DNA of 64,000 bases from Wurfbainia villosa (lineage: Eukaryota > Streptophyta > Magnoliopsida > Zingiberales > Zingiberaceae): NCBI GenBank assembly GCA_025175895.1, contig CM045988.1, forward strand, positions 95,282,960 through 95,346,959, given 5' to 3'. The position numbers were made by a program, and so were the translations under genes. The notes beneath the pieces are model-generated. The model did not search any database, was not told the DNA's origin, and was given only the letters and a program-made list of their open reading frames with translations. Of this stretch, positions 1 to 11,599 are shown in pieces (the stretch's first letter is position 1; each line of letters opens with the position of its first letter).

Positions 1-3000
1 CTGGTCATCTATTTACTTGAAACTTCTAGATGACTATGGTTCTTTTACTCCTGCAGTTACAACTTGTGCTGAGGCTACAAGAGCTTTATCACTTCTAAGA
101 GAAAACAAGGGTGCTTTTGATCTAATAATTAGTGATGTCCATATGCCCGATATGGATGGATTTAGATTACTTGAATTAGTTGGGCTAGAAATGGACCTTC
201 CTGTTATCAGTAAGTAACTTCTCTGAATTTGTCATTTCTTCACAACATAGTCAGAACATATTTACGCCAATTTATTCATGAATACTGCAGTGATGTCTGG
301 TGATACAAGATTTGACGCGTTGTGATGAAAGGAGTAAGTCACGGGCCTGTGATTTCTTGTCTAAGCCTGTCCGCATGGAAGAGCTACAGAATATATGGCA
401 ACATGTGGTTAGAAGAAAGTGGTTTGAGAATAAAGAAATTGAACGTTCAGGTAGTGTGGAGGAAAGCGAACATAACATACATATCATTGATGATTCTGAA
501 TATACTTCCACAGTGAATGATGGGACAGATAACTCATGGAAATATCAGAAAAAGAAAAGAGATTCTAAAGAAGATGATGATACTGAACTAGACAGTGTAG
601 ACCCAACTTCATCTAAAAAACCACGAGTAGTGTGGTCTGTTGAACTCCATCAACAGTTTGTTAATGCAGTGAACCAACTAGGAATAGACAGTATGGACTT
701 TTCTCAACTCATGCCTAGATAAATTTAAAAAAAAAAAGCAAATCTGTTATGATGTTTTCTTGATTATACATAAACCTGACTAAAATGAATTTTTCATCTG
801 GATATTGCAGAGGCAGTGCCTAAGAGGATCCTAGAATTGATGAATGTTCCTGGTTTGACAAGAGAAAATGTTGCTAGCCATCTGCAGGTTTGGCCTTAGT
901 TTCTTATAGTAATTGCTACCAATCAGCTCTATAATTTTGTTCCAATTAATTGTATGCTCGACTTCTTGTTCTTGTTATTTATAATTTTTCATGGGTTAGT
1001 TGTCTATTAGATGTAATTTTCTGACATTTCCAAATGATGGGGACTACACGGTTTGATGGAGACAATTTGTTTTATAATATCAACATAAAATCTTATAACC
1101 AAGGTTGCTTGGACTGGGATCTTAGCACTATGAATTGTTTATAGAATCTGATCATAGGATATGAATGTGGCATTATAAAATCCGACAATTTATTATTTAG
1201 GAATTGTATTTGACATTCATAATTGATAATATTTAATTTTAATATCTTACTATTTTTAATATTCCAAACTTTGTATCATTCTGATATCATAATTCATAAT
1301 TATAATTATTCATATACTAGACATATTGACAATACAAAATGATTGTGGCGTCAGATATTTTTTTTATATCAAGTAGAAGCTTTTATAAGGTTGACAATGA
1401 CAAAAGTTAAAAAAATTCTACTTAGAAATTTGAAAACAATCTCACATAATTGAAATTTTTCTTAATTGATATGTTATGAAAATAATTATCAACTATTGTT
1501 GAATGTCAAACTTAAAACATTTAGATAAATATAAATCCATTCCACAAAGTCACAGCTGTCAAAATCATTATTGAATGGTAGATTCAGGACATCCCAATAT
1601 CTCATAATACTGGAACCGCAGTTCATACAATCTCAAATTCACTGCATGAATCAAGGTGCTTTTGACCAAGAAATGAACTAAAATGTAACATAGACCAGAT
1701 ATCAACAACTCGAGCACCAACCAATCTTAATAAGAGATCTGCCTTTCAGAAACATTGCTTTCCCTCTCTTGCATCCATTGATCTACTCTCCCTAACAATG
1801 TTGTGTGATCTCTTGCAAGTGTGTCTTATTGATTTGTCAACACCTCATGATTTGATTCTCCGCCCTATTGTTTTCCTCTGCTGCCAAGAAATCTCATTGT
1901 TATAGAGATGCTAGTCTCTCATCGTTCATAGCATCATTTGCAACATCCTTCTTTCTTCGCCAGAGTAGCCCAAAGTGTGGTTCTCAGCTATGCACCCATG
2001 TTTGCTTCTCTTGTTCCTTAGTATTATATGGCCCAATTTAAGAGAAAACAAGGTGATGAGCAAAAGAGAGGTAGCTGTATATAAAAAGGAAACAGTGCAT
2101 GGAAAAATTAGATGACTGGAAGAGAGAAATGATTTCACATTCTTGAAGTTGATTTCCTCTCTCCTAAAATACCATTATCCTTTTAATTCCATCATCACTT
2201 TTATTTTCCATTTTTTCACCTTTTTATCTTGTAATTCAAGAACTTACTAATCGCTTTGTTTATCTCCCCAAATGTTGGTTCTCTTCGAGCGGATGCCAGA
2301 TTTGCATTTGTTATTTCTTCCCATATTCTCTCCCTTAATGCAAAATTATCTAATCTAAAATGTGCTCTTTTCTATCAATATTTCTCCTCTATTAGGTCTT
2401 GTTACTTGTATGGAAGATATAAGGGAGAGGAATGACAAAAAGATGTACATAAATGGCAGAACTTCATATTCTTTTCTACAACTATGGGAATTATAATGAC
2501 AGGAAATCTATATCAATGCTGTAGAGCTTATCAAAGATCCTATGGAATTGTTAACTGGAAATGTTAAAGACAAAGGACATATCAAAATTTAAATGCAGAT
2601 AAAACTCTATACAATGTCTAAGGTTTCGATCTGTTTCAAAGTTTGGGACACACACTGGAATAGTACTGCTACAGAACAATATGGTTTTGCTTCAACCAGT
2701 GTTGGTCGCTCTGAGGAGGAGTTTGAGTAGAGGAGGCAAATGTGGTGGAAGAAGCGTATTGGAACCTAGTCAGCTTTGTCGGAGTCCTTGCGACGTCTCA
2801 TCGCTCACTGATGAGGGAGATAGAAATGTGGAAGAGGCATACCAGAAGGTCATGAACCCTTCAGAGAAAGGTGGAGAGATGAGTGTTGTCAGGGCATCAC
2901 TTATGGAAGAAGAGGCATATTGTGCTTCTTGAAAAGGAAGATGCATATCAGGGTCTATCATGCATTCTTTCGTACCAATCAGCAGATTGAATAAAAAAAT

Positions 3001-4833
3001 TCACCTGTGCCAACTAACACAATGAAATTTGATTCCCTGGTTCTATGTTTAGGCATTAGATTAATTATCATATATATTTCTCAAATGACTGATAAATTTG
3101 ATCTATTTGTTTCTTTTTGAGGGTCTTTTATATCTACTATTATAAAACTTTTTATCTTTGGCCATTTCTCTTCATAGTTGAATTGAAATTTTTAAAAACA
3201 TCCATTTGATACTAATTAGTGAGTTGTGTCATTTAGATTGCAGTTGTGAATTTTAGATCGAGAATGAACATTTACTTCCAAACACCCTCTTTGGATTTGC
3301 CTCAGCCTATCTGAATCAAGTGTTTCCTTTTTAAGAATAGAATTTGTAGTTGCTGATTATCAAATTTATACAAGTATCATTTCTTACTGTATAAATTTTG
3401 AATTATATAATATGCCAGTGCGTCTGACCTTTTAGAATTTTAAATACGTGTAGAAATTCAGACTTTACCTGAAGAGATTAAGTGGAGTGGCTCAGCAACA
3501 AAATCCATTTAATAATGCTTTATGTGGAGCTCCCTCAAATGCAAAGTTGGGTCAGCTGGGAAGACTGGATTTCCAAACTATGGCAGTTTCTGGTCAAATT
3601 TCTCCACAAACCCTGGCTGCCTTACAGGATGAGCTCTTAGGGCGTCCATCTCGCAGCTTGACTGTGCCATCAGTGAATCAGCCAGTAGTTCAACAAGCTC
3701 TGGTTCAAGGGAACAGTTGTGTTAGTTTTGAACGAGGAATAACATTTGGTCAGCCTTTGTTAAAGGGTCAGGAATTATCTTCTTTTCCAGTTTGGTCATC
3801 TAATAACCTTGGTGTTGTGGGCTCTTCGAACAATCTTGGAGGTCTAGATACTTCTCAGAACAGTAATATGCTCATGGCGATGCTGCCACAGCCACATTCA
3901 CGAACTATCTCATCAGAATCCAATCATGCAATTAACGTGCAACCATCTTGTTTGGTTTCCCCTACAAAACCATCTGAAAATTTTCAAGTTGAGGTGAATC
4001 CTATGCTTAATCGTGACTCTGCCGTTGTCCCAACTCAATTTTCAGGTAGTTACCAAGCAGGGAATGCTATTGCTCCAATGACTCAAGAGTCTGTTGTAGT
4101 TCCTCAGTCATCCACCAGCATGAAAATGGAAAAGAATGATGTTGCAAACTTGAGGTCTACCATACTTCCCTCTCAGTCATATACCAGCGTTTCATTAGGG
4201 AATAATCCAAGGCTTCTAAACTATGGCTCTGTGACAATCCCTTGTCAGCAAGCAAACAAATCTCAGTCTGGTAAAACTTTTCTTATGAATCACAATTCCC
4301 TGGTAGTTCCATCACAGTCGTCAAGCACATTAAAGACTCAAAGAGATGGTCTTGTGAACCATAACTCTACTCGGAACAAAGATAGCACCCACTTCAATTA
4401 CAACCGACTGTCAACAAAACCAAATGTCGTAACATCCAACATGGCACAAATATTAGATGGAGACTTTCGTAATTTAGCTACTGCAGGTTACTCGTCTCCA
4501 GAAACGAACACTTCAGATATTTTATTGAGCACAGGTAGCAACATTAGTTGGCAGTCGGCAAGTTCAAAGAGTATAATTAGCCAATCTAATGTGAATGACT
4601 TTTTCAATGCTCAAGCCGCAGATACAATGTCAGATAAAATGGAAGAGAAAAATCTTGGTTTTGTTGGTAAAGGTACTTGCCTTCCAAGCCGTTTTGCTGT
4701 CAATGACGTCGAATCACCTACTAATGAATTGACTAATGGTATCACTTACACTGGAGATGATGCCTATTTTCTAAATCAAGATGTTTATGGGGCACTTCAA
4801 AGTGGACCGTGTGCCACTACAAGTTACAAGTGA
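1..4833 (+). CDS. Type-B response regulator (two-component transcription factor), 5'-truncated by window edge, frame-broken
   Basis: Nuclear transcription factor of the cytokinin phosphorelay. Exons read as 1-209, 291-690, 811-887 and 3454-4833, with a 2.6-kb third intron. Exon 1 carries the receiver core with phospho-acceptor Asp in ISDVHMPDMDGF; exon 2 carries the conserved Lys in FLSKPVRMEEL, then an acidic linker. The GARP/Myb-like DNA-binding domain starts at KKPRVVWSVELHQQF and continues across the splice sites through AVPKRILELMNVPGLTREN and KFRLYLKRLSG. The last exon is the Gln/Ser/Asn-rich activation region. Two one-base losses are inferred near 317-324 and 343-345, because homologous residues move through three frames in order. 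The N-terminus lies outside the window. The stop at 4831-4833 may be early: a further spliced segment at 5077 would read VETWPDDLSSM, which resembles the C-terminal DDL of relatives. Family assignment is firm; integrity is uncertain. Confidence 0.9.
888..3453 (+). other. Long intron 3 of the response-regulator gene
   Basis: AT-rich 2.6-kb intron between the exon ending in SHLQ and the exon starting KFRLYL. GT and AG borders are present. A more GC-rich, purine-rich stretch at about 2660-2960 has an open frame of 83 codons, but I recognise no family in it; it may be an old repeat insertion. Confidence 0.7.
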
Positions 4834-6900
4834 AGTTCATGGATGTTTCTGTAAGTACTTGATTCCCTCCTGCCCATTATATGATAATCGCTGAGTATAT
4901 ATATATTTATAGGTCATTTTTCTCAATGGTGATATAAGTATTTACTTGGTTTATACAATGTCTTCTTTAAATTTCTTTTCTAGTAATTACTGTGAATTTG
5001 AGTGAGGGAGTTGCTCCTAAACCCTAATATACAGTTTTCTTTTGTGGGATCTTTAACTGACCGATGCTATACTGTAGGTAGAGACTTGGCCGGATGATTT
5101 ATCAAGCATGTCATCAGTGGTTGCTAATCTTCTTCGCGTGGATAGTAAATTTTCGTGGGATTCCTTTTTTAGTCTCTCGATATTGTTAGTTACCGCGTTG
5201 GGTGCTCAAGAAACAAGCCTCAATTCTGGTTGTAGTTTTTTTTTCTCCCCAGCTTATCGAACAATAATTTTATTTTTATTCTCCCCTTATTTCGTGTTCT
5301 TTCCCAGCAAAAAAGATGTGATGGAACTGCCTGCGACATGGAATCTGGTCAGCAAGTCATATAATTATTGGTTGAGTGGAAGGAAGTTTGTTGTAAATCA
5401 TGTACTTTTGCCGTCATGTGTCATCGTCTAAAACGAGTTTAATTAAAGACGATAGTGATGCTTGTAAATTTTGTGTTTATGCTATATTATATAAACTGAG
5501 TGAACTCTTTTTCCTTTACCTTTCCTCTGACGCGTTTTTATTTATTTATTTATACTTTCGTGTTGATCGTTCGCCTCTTAGCATACACGCTCTTTTTTTT
5601 TTTTTTTTAAAAACATAAAATAATTTTAATTTTAATTTGTTTTACAAAAATCAAATTGATAAAAAAATAAAGTCGTTGTTTAACGGTTAATTTTTAATCA
5701 CGGTTAAATTACTTTGAAAAAATTATCTATATATAAGTAAAAGTGGGATCCATAACAAAATTATTGGAAATTTGTTGAGAGGCAAAAGATGAGTAAAAAA
5801 AAAAAAAATCTATAATGATTTCTATCATTATTTTTATTCAATCAAAAATTATCATGGTAAGAAAATAGGTATTTTGAAAAATTTTATAATCTTCAGAGAT
5901 TGACCTTTGCTCTTTGGAATAATTTTATCGTCTGTGTTAGTCACTTAATTCTCCCATGTGACAATCATTGGGATGCTCTTGCAGTAAAAGGTGATTCACT
6001 CTTCTCCAATGTTCTCGTCAATCGATTTCACAGTCAATACAAAGGAAATAAATCTTGGAGGACTATATCCTTTGACCGATTGACAAAAGCAGTGAGAGTT
6101 GAGTTGAGCCCAATAAAGATTATTAGATCTCCATTGAAATTCGATCCCTTCTTCATTATGACATAACCATATTGTTTTAGCCAATAGATCATCCCGTGAG
6201 ATGCTCTTGTATATATCAATGACCATCGTTATATAATTTAAGTGTTCAAATTTCACTTGATTAAGTTGGAGGGTCATGGTTTTTCTTTCTTATTCATTTA
6301 TCAGATAAATTTGAAACACAGATTATATCCATTTAAAAATTAATTTTAAAGAAATTTTATTCTTAATAATATTCAAATTTTAATTTTGTTGACTATTCAA
6401 ATAGAAGAAGTTACCCCGTATGCCTCTAAGAACCTCGAACCAAAACGAAATGGTTGGTAAGTTGTACTCGATCTGTTAAGCTATTCGGGTTAAGACAATT
6501 GGGCTTTAATTGGACTTCAATGTGGATTGACAAAGTCGGCCTATTATTTTATTCTTGTCCTAATTCCGCACGGCATCTAACGACCCTTTCCCACGTCCCT
6601 AGCAAAACCCTTGGAGGTTCGGCTTCCAGCTTTTTTGAAGTGTCGAGCTCGGTTGAGGTTACATCTTGCCAGTTTCTTCCGCCGTTTAATCTCCAGTGGT
6701 AATCCCAATCTCCCTTCCTTTCTCGTTCAGTTATGCAGATTTTACGGGAAAAAAGAGGATTCCGGTTTACTTTCTTTGTCATCGTCAGATAACTTAATAC
6801 TTTTGAGTCTTGCCTTGCGTGAAGTTTTTTTGGTGGATTTTCTTTTCGACCTTTCGTTCGTGTGCCATGTCCATTGCTGAAATCTTTAGGTCGATAGGTT
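4834..6900. other. Gap between response regulator and TOC34
   Basis: Contains the probable 3' UTR of the response regulator, perhaps with an intron between 4853 and 5076, then AT-rich DNA. Short open frames at 5108-5431, 5900-6166 and 5996-6277 have no recognisable protein character. The last 350 bases include the TOC34 promoter and 5' UTR; the pyrimidine-rich stretch at about 6580-6720 looks like leader sequence. Confidence 0.55.
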
Positions 6901-9900
6901 ATGGCAGCACAAATTGCTCGTGAATGGACCGGAATCCAGCAGTTCCCTGTTGCAACGCAGAACAAATTGCACGAATTGTTAGGAAAACTAAAGCTAGAGG
7001 TTCTTCTTTCTTAAAATGGATCCTTTATTTTACTTTTTTTTTTTTGGTTAATTTCTATGCTTGTTTTCTCTAGAATGTAAGCACCTTGACAATTCTGTTG
7101 ATGGGAAAGGGCGGAGTTGGAAAGTCATCCATTTTGAATTCCATCTTAGGGGAGAGGGTGGCAACTGTCAATGCTTTTCAGGTTTGTCTTCTTTGCTCGA
7201 ATGCTGGTTTATTGTTAGTTGTATGGATCCTGTCGATTTATGCTTTTGCAGTCTGAAGGTTTGAGACCTATGATGTGCTCTCGCACTAGGGCAGGTATTA
7301 CCTTGAATATCATAGACACTCCAGGGCTTGTTGAAGGTGGATATGTGAACGAGCAAGCTATTGAAATCATAAAAAGGTGTGTATGTGACCAAGGGTATCA
7401 CCCAGAAAGGCTGAAAATATGTTTTGGAGGTTGAACGTGTATGGGTCGCAAATTGCATTTGATTTGGAGAATGAAATCTCAATATTATGATTATTTTTCT
7501 ATATGATAATATCAACAATCTGCTCTCATTCTTTTCTAGTAATCAAAATTTACGTTGATGAGCTATCTTTAACCAGTATAGCATTAGGACTGGTACTATC
7601 TGTTGTGCAATTGTTTTTCTTCTTTTCTAAGTGGATGATCAAGACTCTGAAAAGAAAATGTGGGTGTTATGTGTTCAATGGCATATGTTGTCAATATTTA
7701 GAAAATTGTAAAATTATTTATATTGATAAAAATGTAATTTATACAACACAAATATATATATCAACCTACCCAATCTAAAATTTTGACTAAAAATATATCT
7801 GCTATGCAATATGATACAAATAATAACCAAAATTGTAGAATAGATCATATAACATGCAAAATAAATGGTGAATTTAACATTTATGAGTTATCACAACAAT
7901 AGGAGGAAAAGAAAAACTTTACAAAAGTGCTAATTGTTTTTGAATGGGTAGCAGAGAGACCAGGATTTTTATTTCATTTTGTTTGACTTAACTTGTTTGA
8001 ATGAACCATTATTTCTATTTTTGGCTTTTATTATATTCTGGTTGCATTTGTTGATAGCTGCATATGCAGCCATATGGACTCCTGCTTACTAATGCAAACT
8101 GCATTGGGGACCATATATGCACGCCATATGTGATGGGTCCTGTGCCACATATGCATATACGTCTATTTAGGCCACTTTTAGAATACTGCAGATAATGAGC
8201 TGGCTATCTCCTCTCCTTGTAAATGACATCGTATTTTCATTTTGAAATGTTTGATAGTACCCTTAGGTCAAAGTTTCTTTTATTATTATTATTAAGATTT
8301 ATTCTTCCAGGATTTTTTTGGTTACTTGCATGTTCATCATTTGTTTTGCCATTTTTAACTGTCCATGAAAAAAATTTCAGGTTTCTCTTGAACAAAACTA
8401 TAGATGTTCTTCTATATGTGGATCGGCTGGATGCATATAGAGTGGATAGTTTGGATAAGCAAGTTATCAAAGCTATCACTGACACATTTGGAAAGAGAAT
8501 ATGGGAAAGGTCTTTGGTTGTCTTGACTCATGCACAACTATCTCCACCCGATGGTTTGAACTATGATGAATTCTTCAATAGACGTTCGGAAATGCTTTTG
8601 AAATGCATTCGCTTGGATGCTCGAATTAAGAAGCAAGAGTTTGAGGTATAAAGATCTTATTTCTTATATTTCTCAAAAGCTTTCCTTTTTCCCTTGGTAA
8701 TTACTACTGTGTGTTTATGCGATATTGACAAATTTACCCAATTTATCATTCAATAACTTATGAATTAACTCCTAATTGATTTACATTTTACATAATTTTG
8801 TTTTTTCCTCTCTGTGAGTATAAATATTCATAAGAAAGTGATATGAGAATGCTTCATGGCAGGTATAAACTTCTGCAGAAAAAACAATGTTCGATTCTAA
8901 CTGTTCCTTCCTTCTTTGTCTGCATATCAGGCAGTTGCAAACCTGAATTTTGTTTGCTTGGAGAAATTGAGTCATTTAACATTATTTAGTAGTACATTAA
9001 CATTGCTATTTTACCTAGTTTCTTTTTATTTAAAATTGGACAGTTTGTATATGCAATTTGCGTATTTTAACTTGAAGCAGTTTGTATATTTCTTACCGTT
9101 GCCAACAAGTTTAGGATGTCTTCTATGGCACTAACATCATGGGCTCTTCATGTTATTGTCCAAAATTTGACTAGTAGTGCTGCTACTCAATATCAACAAA
9201 TACAATTTTTGTAGTTAATAGTGATTTTGAACTCTGCCTGCAAGTTTTCCAGCATGGTGATATGCTTCCATACCTTTTCTTCGGTGTTATATAAATTTTT
9301 CTCTCTTGATAGCCCAAAAGTTTTTTGAGCGACATTGTTTTATTCTGGTTGTTTTTAACTGGACTAGCTCATTCTACGATATTACCTACCCCAAGTTGGT
9401 GTTTGATATTTTGAACTTCAGATAGTGGTAATATTTTGAAATCCTTCTGGTGCTCTTTCATCTTTGCACCGTTTTGGACTTTTTTGTGATATGCTATCTG
9501 TGAAAGATGGCATTCTTTGATGCTTTTCTCTTCCTAGGATTCTCCGATTCCTGTTGCTCTGGTTGAAAACAGTGGGAGATGCAATACCAATGCTGATGGA
9601 GAAAAGGTCTGTTCATCTTCATTCTGATTGCAATTCGTTTCTCATCTTTTGCTGCTCGAAGCCAACGCCACCCCTTGAGATAATAACTCAGTCGACATTT
9701 TTCAATGTAGATTCTGCCTGGTGGTACTGCTTGGATTCCGAAATTAGTTGAAGTAATCACCACAGTTATCGGTAAAGGGAGCAAGCCTATAATGGTCGAC
9801 CAGAAGCTGATTGAGGGCCCCAACCCAAATGAGAGGGGAAAGTTCTTCATTCCTCTTATATTAGCATTTCAGGTCATCTCTGCACCTTAACCTAATGCAG

Positions 9901-10068
9901 ACAGATGTAATTTAACCCTGAAAATTCAAGCTCATCTATTTGTTATCCACGTTTCAGTATTTCTTTGTTATCAAAGGTATTCAGCGAGTTATCAAGAGAG
10001 ACATTCAAACGGAAAATAGGCCGGCTTGGGAGCTTCGCGACATGGGCTCGGCAGAAGGCAGATTCTAA
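6901..10068 (+). CDS. TOC34: Translocase of chloroplast 34 (outer-envelope protein-import GTPase)
   Basis: Receptor GTPase of the TOC complex, which binds transit peptides of chloroplast precursor proteins at the outer envelope. Seven exons: 6901-6999, 7074-7181, 7252-7376, 8381-8645, 9538-9606, 9711-9872, 9958-10068. They join without any frame break to 312 aa, the usual family length (about 310). Walker A is GKGGVGKSS at residues 44-52, the G2 region is in RTRAGITLNII, and the G3 motif is DTPG at 91-94. The AIG1/Toc-type THAQ motif follows VVL in exon 4. A C-terminal hydrophobic anchor, FIPLILAFQYFFVI, spans the exon 6/7 border (about 266-283) and leaves a short basic tail, as expected of a tail-anchored protein. 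The start MAAQIAREWTGIQQF matches the family N-terminus. Intact gene. Confidence 0.97.
7377..8380 (+). other. Intron 3 of TOC34
   Basis: One-kilobase AT-rich intron. It holds the perfect 14-base palindrome GCTGCATATGCAGC at 8057-8070, followed within 100 bases by several further CATATG-type words. No gene or transposon recognised. Confidence 0.75.
8646..9537 (+). other. Intron 4 of TOC34
   Basis: AT-rich 0.9-kb intron between the exon ending in KKQEFE and the exon starting DSPIPVALVEN. No internal feature recognised. Confidence 0.75.
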
Positions 10069-10266
10069 CTTGATCAGCGAGGCTCATCGTCCTTGTGGAT
10101 GTTACGGTACACCGATACTGCTGGCTTGGCCTCGTTTCCTTTTGTCTGCTTAATTGAAAGCTGGAATATTGGATTCATTTACTATCTGAGGATATGCTCT
10201 TGTATGCACCTGCAACTTTTCTATGCTTAGATTGCTGAGCAGTCGTAATGAGATGTAGTTTCGTAT

Positions 10267-10945
10267 CACCTTTAGGCTAGGTTTAGTACGGGATAATATA
10301 ATTAAGCTTGTAATGTAATCAAATTTGCAAATGTAATGTATATTACTGTGTTATGTAATCTTTGATTACAAAAGTTATTATATTTTTTTATTTGGTGTAT
10401 ATTATTTATTATAAGGAATGTAATTCATATTATTATAAAAAGATACACGTCATTAATTGCGGTGATCGATGATCGGCGTCGGCGATTGTCGATCGATCGA
10501 TAGTCGATAAATCGTCGGGTTGTATCACCAGTTGATTTCGTCGATCATGGCCGGTCGTTAATCGGTCGTCGGTTGATCGTCGATCATCGGTTGGCGATCA
10601 TTGATCGATCGTCGGTCGATCACCGATCATCAGTCGACCGTCAATCGACTATCAGTCGTCGATCGCCACAACTCCTTGCCCTCGACCCCCGATGATGGCG
10701 ATAGTCGTTGATGGTCGTCGTCGGCAATTATTAGGAAACAATAAAAAAAATAAAAGAATGATATATTTGTTATAAAAAATATAAAATTCATAATGTAATC
10801 GAATTACATAATATTTTCTTTGTAATTTAGATTACGATTTTTTTTTATAATTCCATTATATATTATATTACATTTTTAAAATTATATCAAATAAATTAAT
10901 TCATCTCGTAATCTTGATTATATTTCATTGACATAGGTGTACAAT
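10267..10945. repeat. MITE-like element with AT-rich arms and a GATCG-rich core
   Basis: The left arm (10267-10440) is full of TAATGTAATC and GATTACA words, and the right arm (10780-10945) has the same words inverted; for example AATATAATTAAGCTTGTAA on the left resembles the reverse complement of the sequence near 10908-10935. Between them lies a strikingly different core (about 10455-10700) made of degenerate CGATCGTCGGT-type units. The paired arms and lack of coding capacity suggest a non-autonomous DNA transposon. Exact termini and target duplication were not resolved. Confidence 0.45.
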
Positions 10946-11599
10946 AAAAAGTTAGAAGATAGTTTTTTTTGTAATTGACATTTGATATTTAAATTTTCGA
11001 TTAAAATTTTTATAAATATGAGTCGAAGATCAAATTGAAAATATTTTTAAAAAATTATATGCGTATGCATTATCATCTAGGGGACAAGACAAGACGAGTT
11101 GACACTGAACTTGCACGAAGTCAATCGTCGACCACTATTCTTTTATCTCTGTATCGACTCGAATGCATCCTTGGACTTTTAAATATCACTTTGAATTTAT
11201 ATAAGTCGATGGCCAACCCCGTCCGTGTCGTTACGTGTCAAATATAAAACATAAATGAGAAGGTTATTTTCTTTAACTACTTATTTAATGTTATATTAAA
11301 AAAAATATTGAATTTTATAGATTCTACTGTTTTCAGCTTCCAAAATTGTGATATTTTAAAATAATCACAATTTTAAAATATATCCCGAACCTGCTTGGCA
11401 CACCAACCGTCCGATGTACCTCGCGGAGGGAGCCACGAGCAAAGTAGTTGTACGGATCGGAAGTTGTACACGTGGCCGCATCTCGCACGCAGCCAAGCGC
11501 CCTCAGCTTACGTCACTCTCAACGACCACTATATCACTTCCAATTTCGAGTCTCCACTCCTACGACAGCCAGTGCGCTCTCCCTCTCTCTCTCTCTTCC
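10946..11599. other. Upstream region of SDS
   Basis: AT-rich until about 11380, then abruptly GC-rich over the last 220 bases before the SDS start, including a CT-run at 11578-11597 typical of a plant 5' UTR. No upstream gene recognised. Confidence 0.5.

Noticed and set aside
5108..5431. 107-codon open frame after the response-regulator stop
   Set aside because: Becomes low-complexity Phe/Ser/Leu-rich; only its first few codons might be a spliced C-terminus.
7503..7778. 91-codon frame in TOC34 intron 3
   Set aside because: Intronic, AT-driven sequence with no TOC34 similarity.
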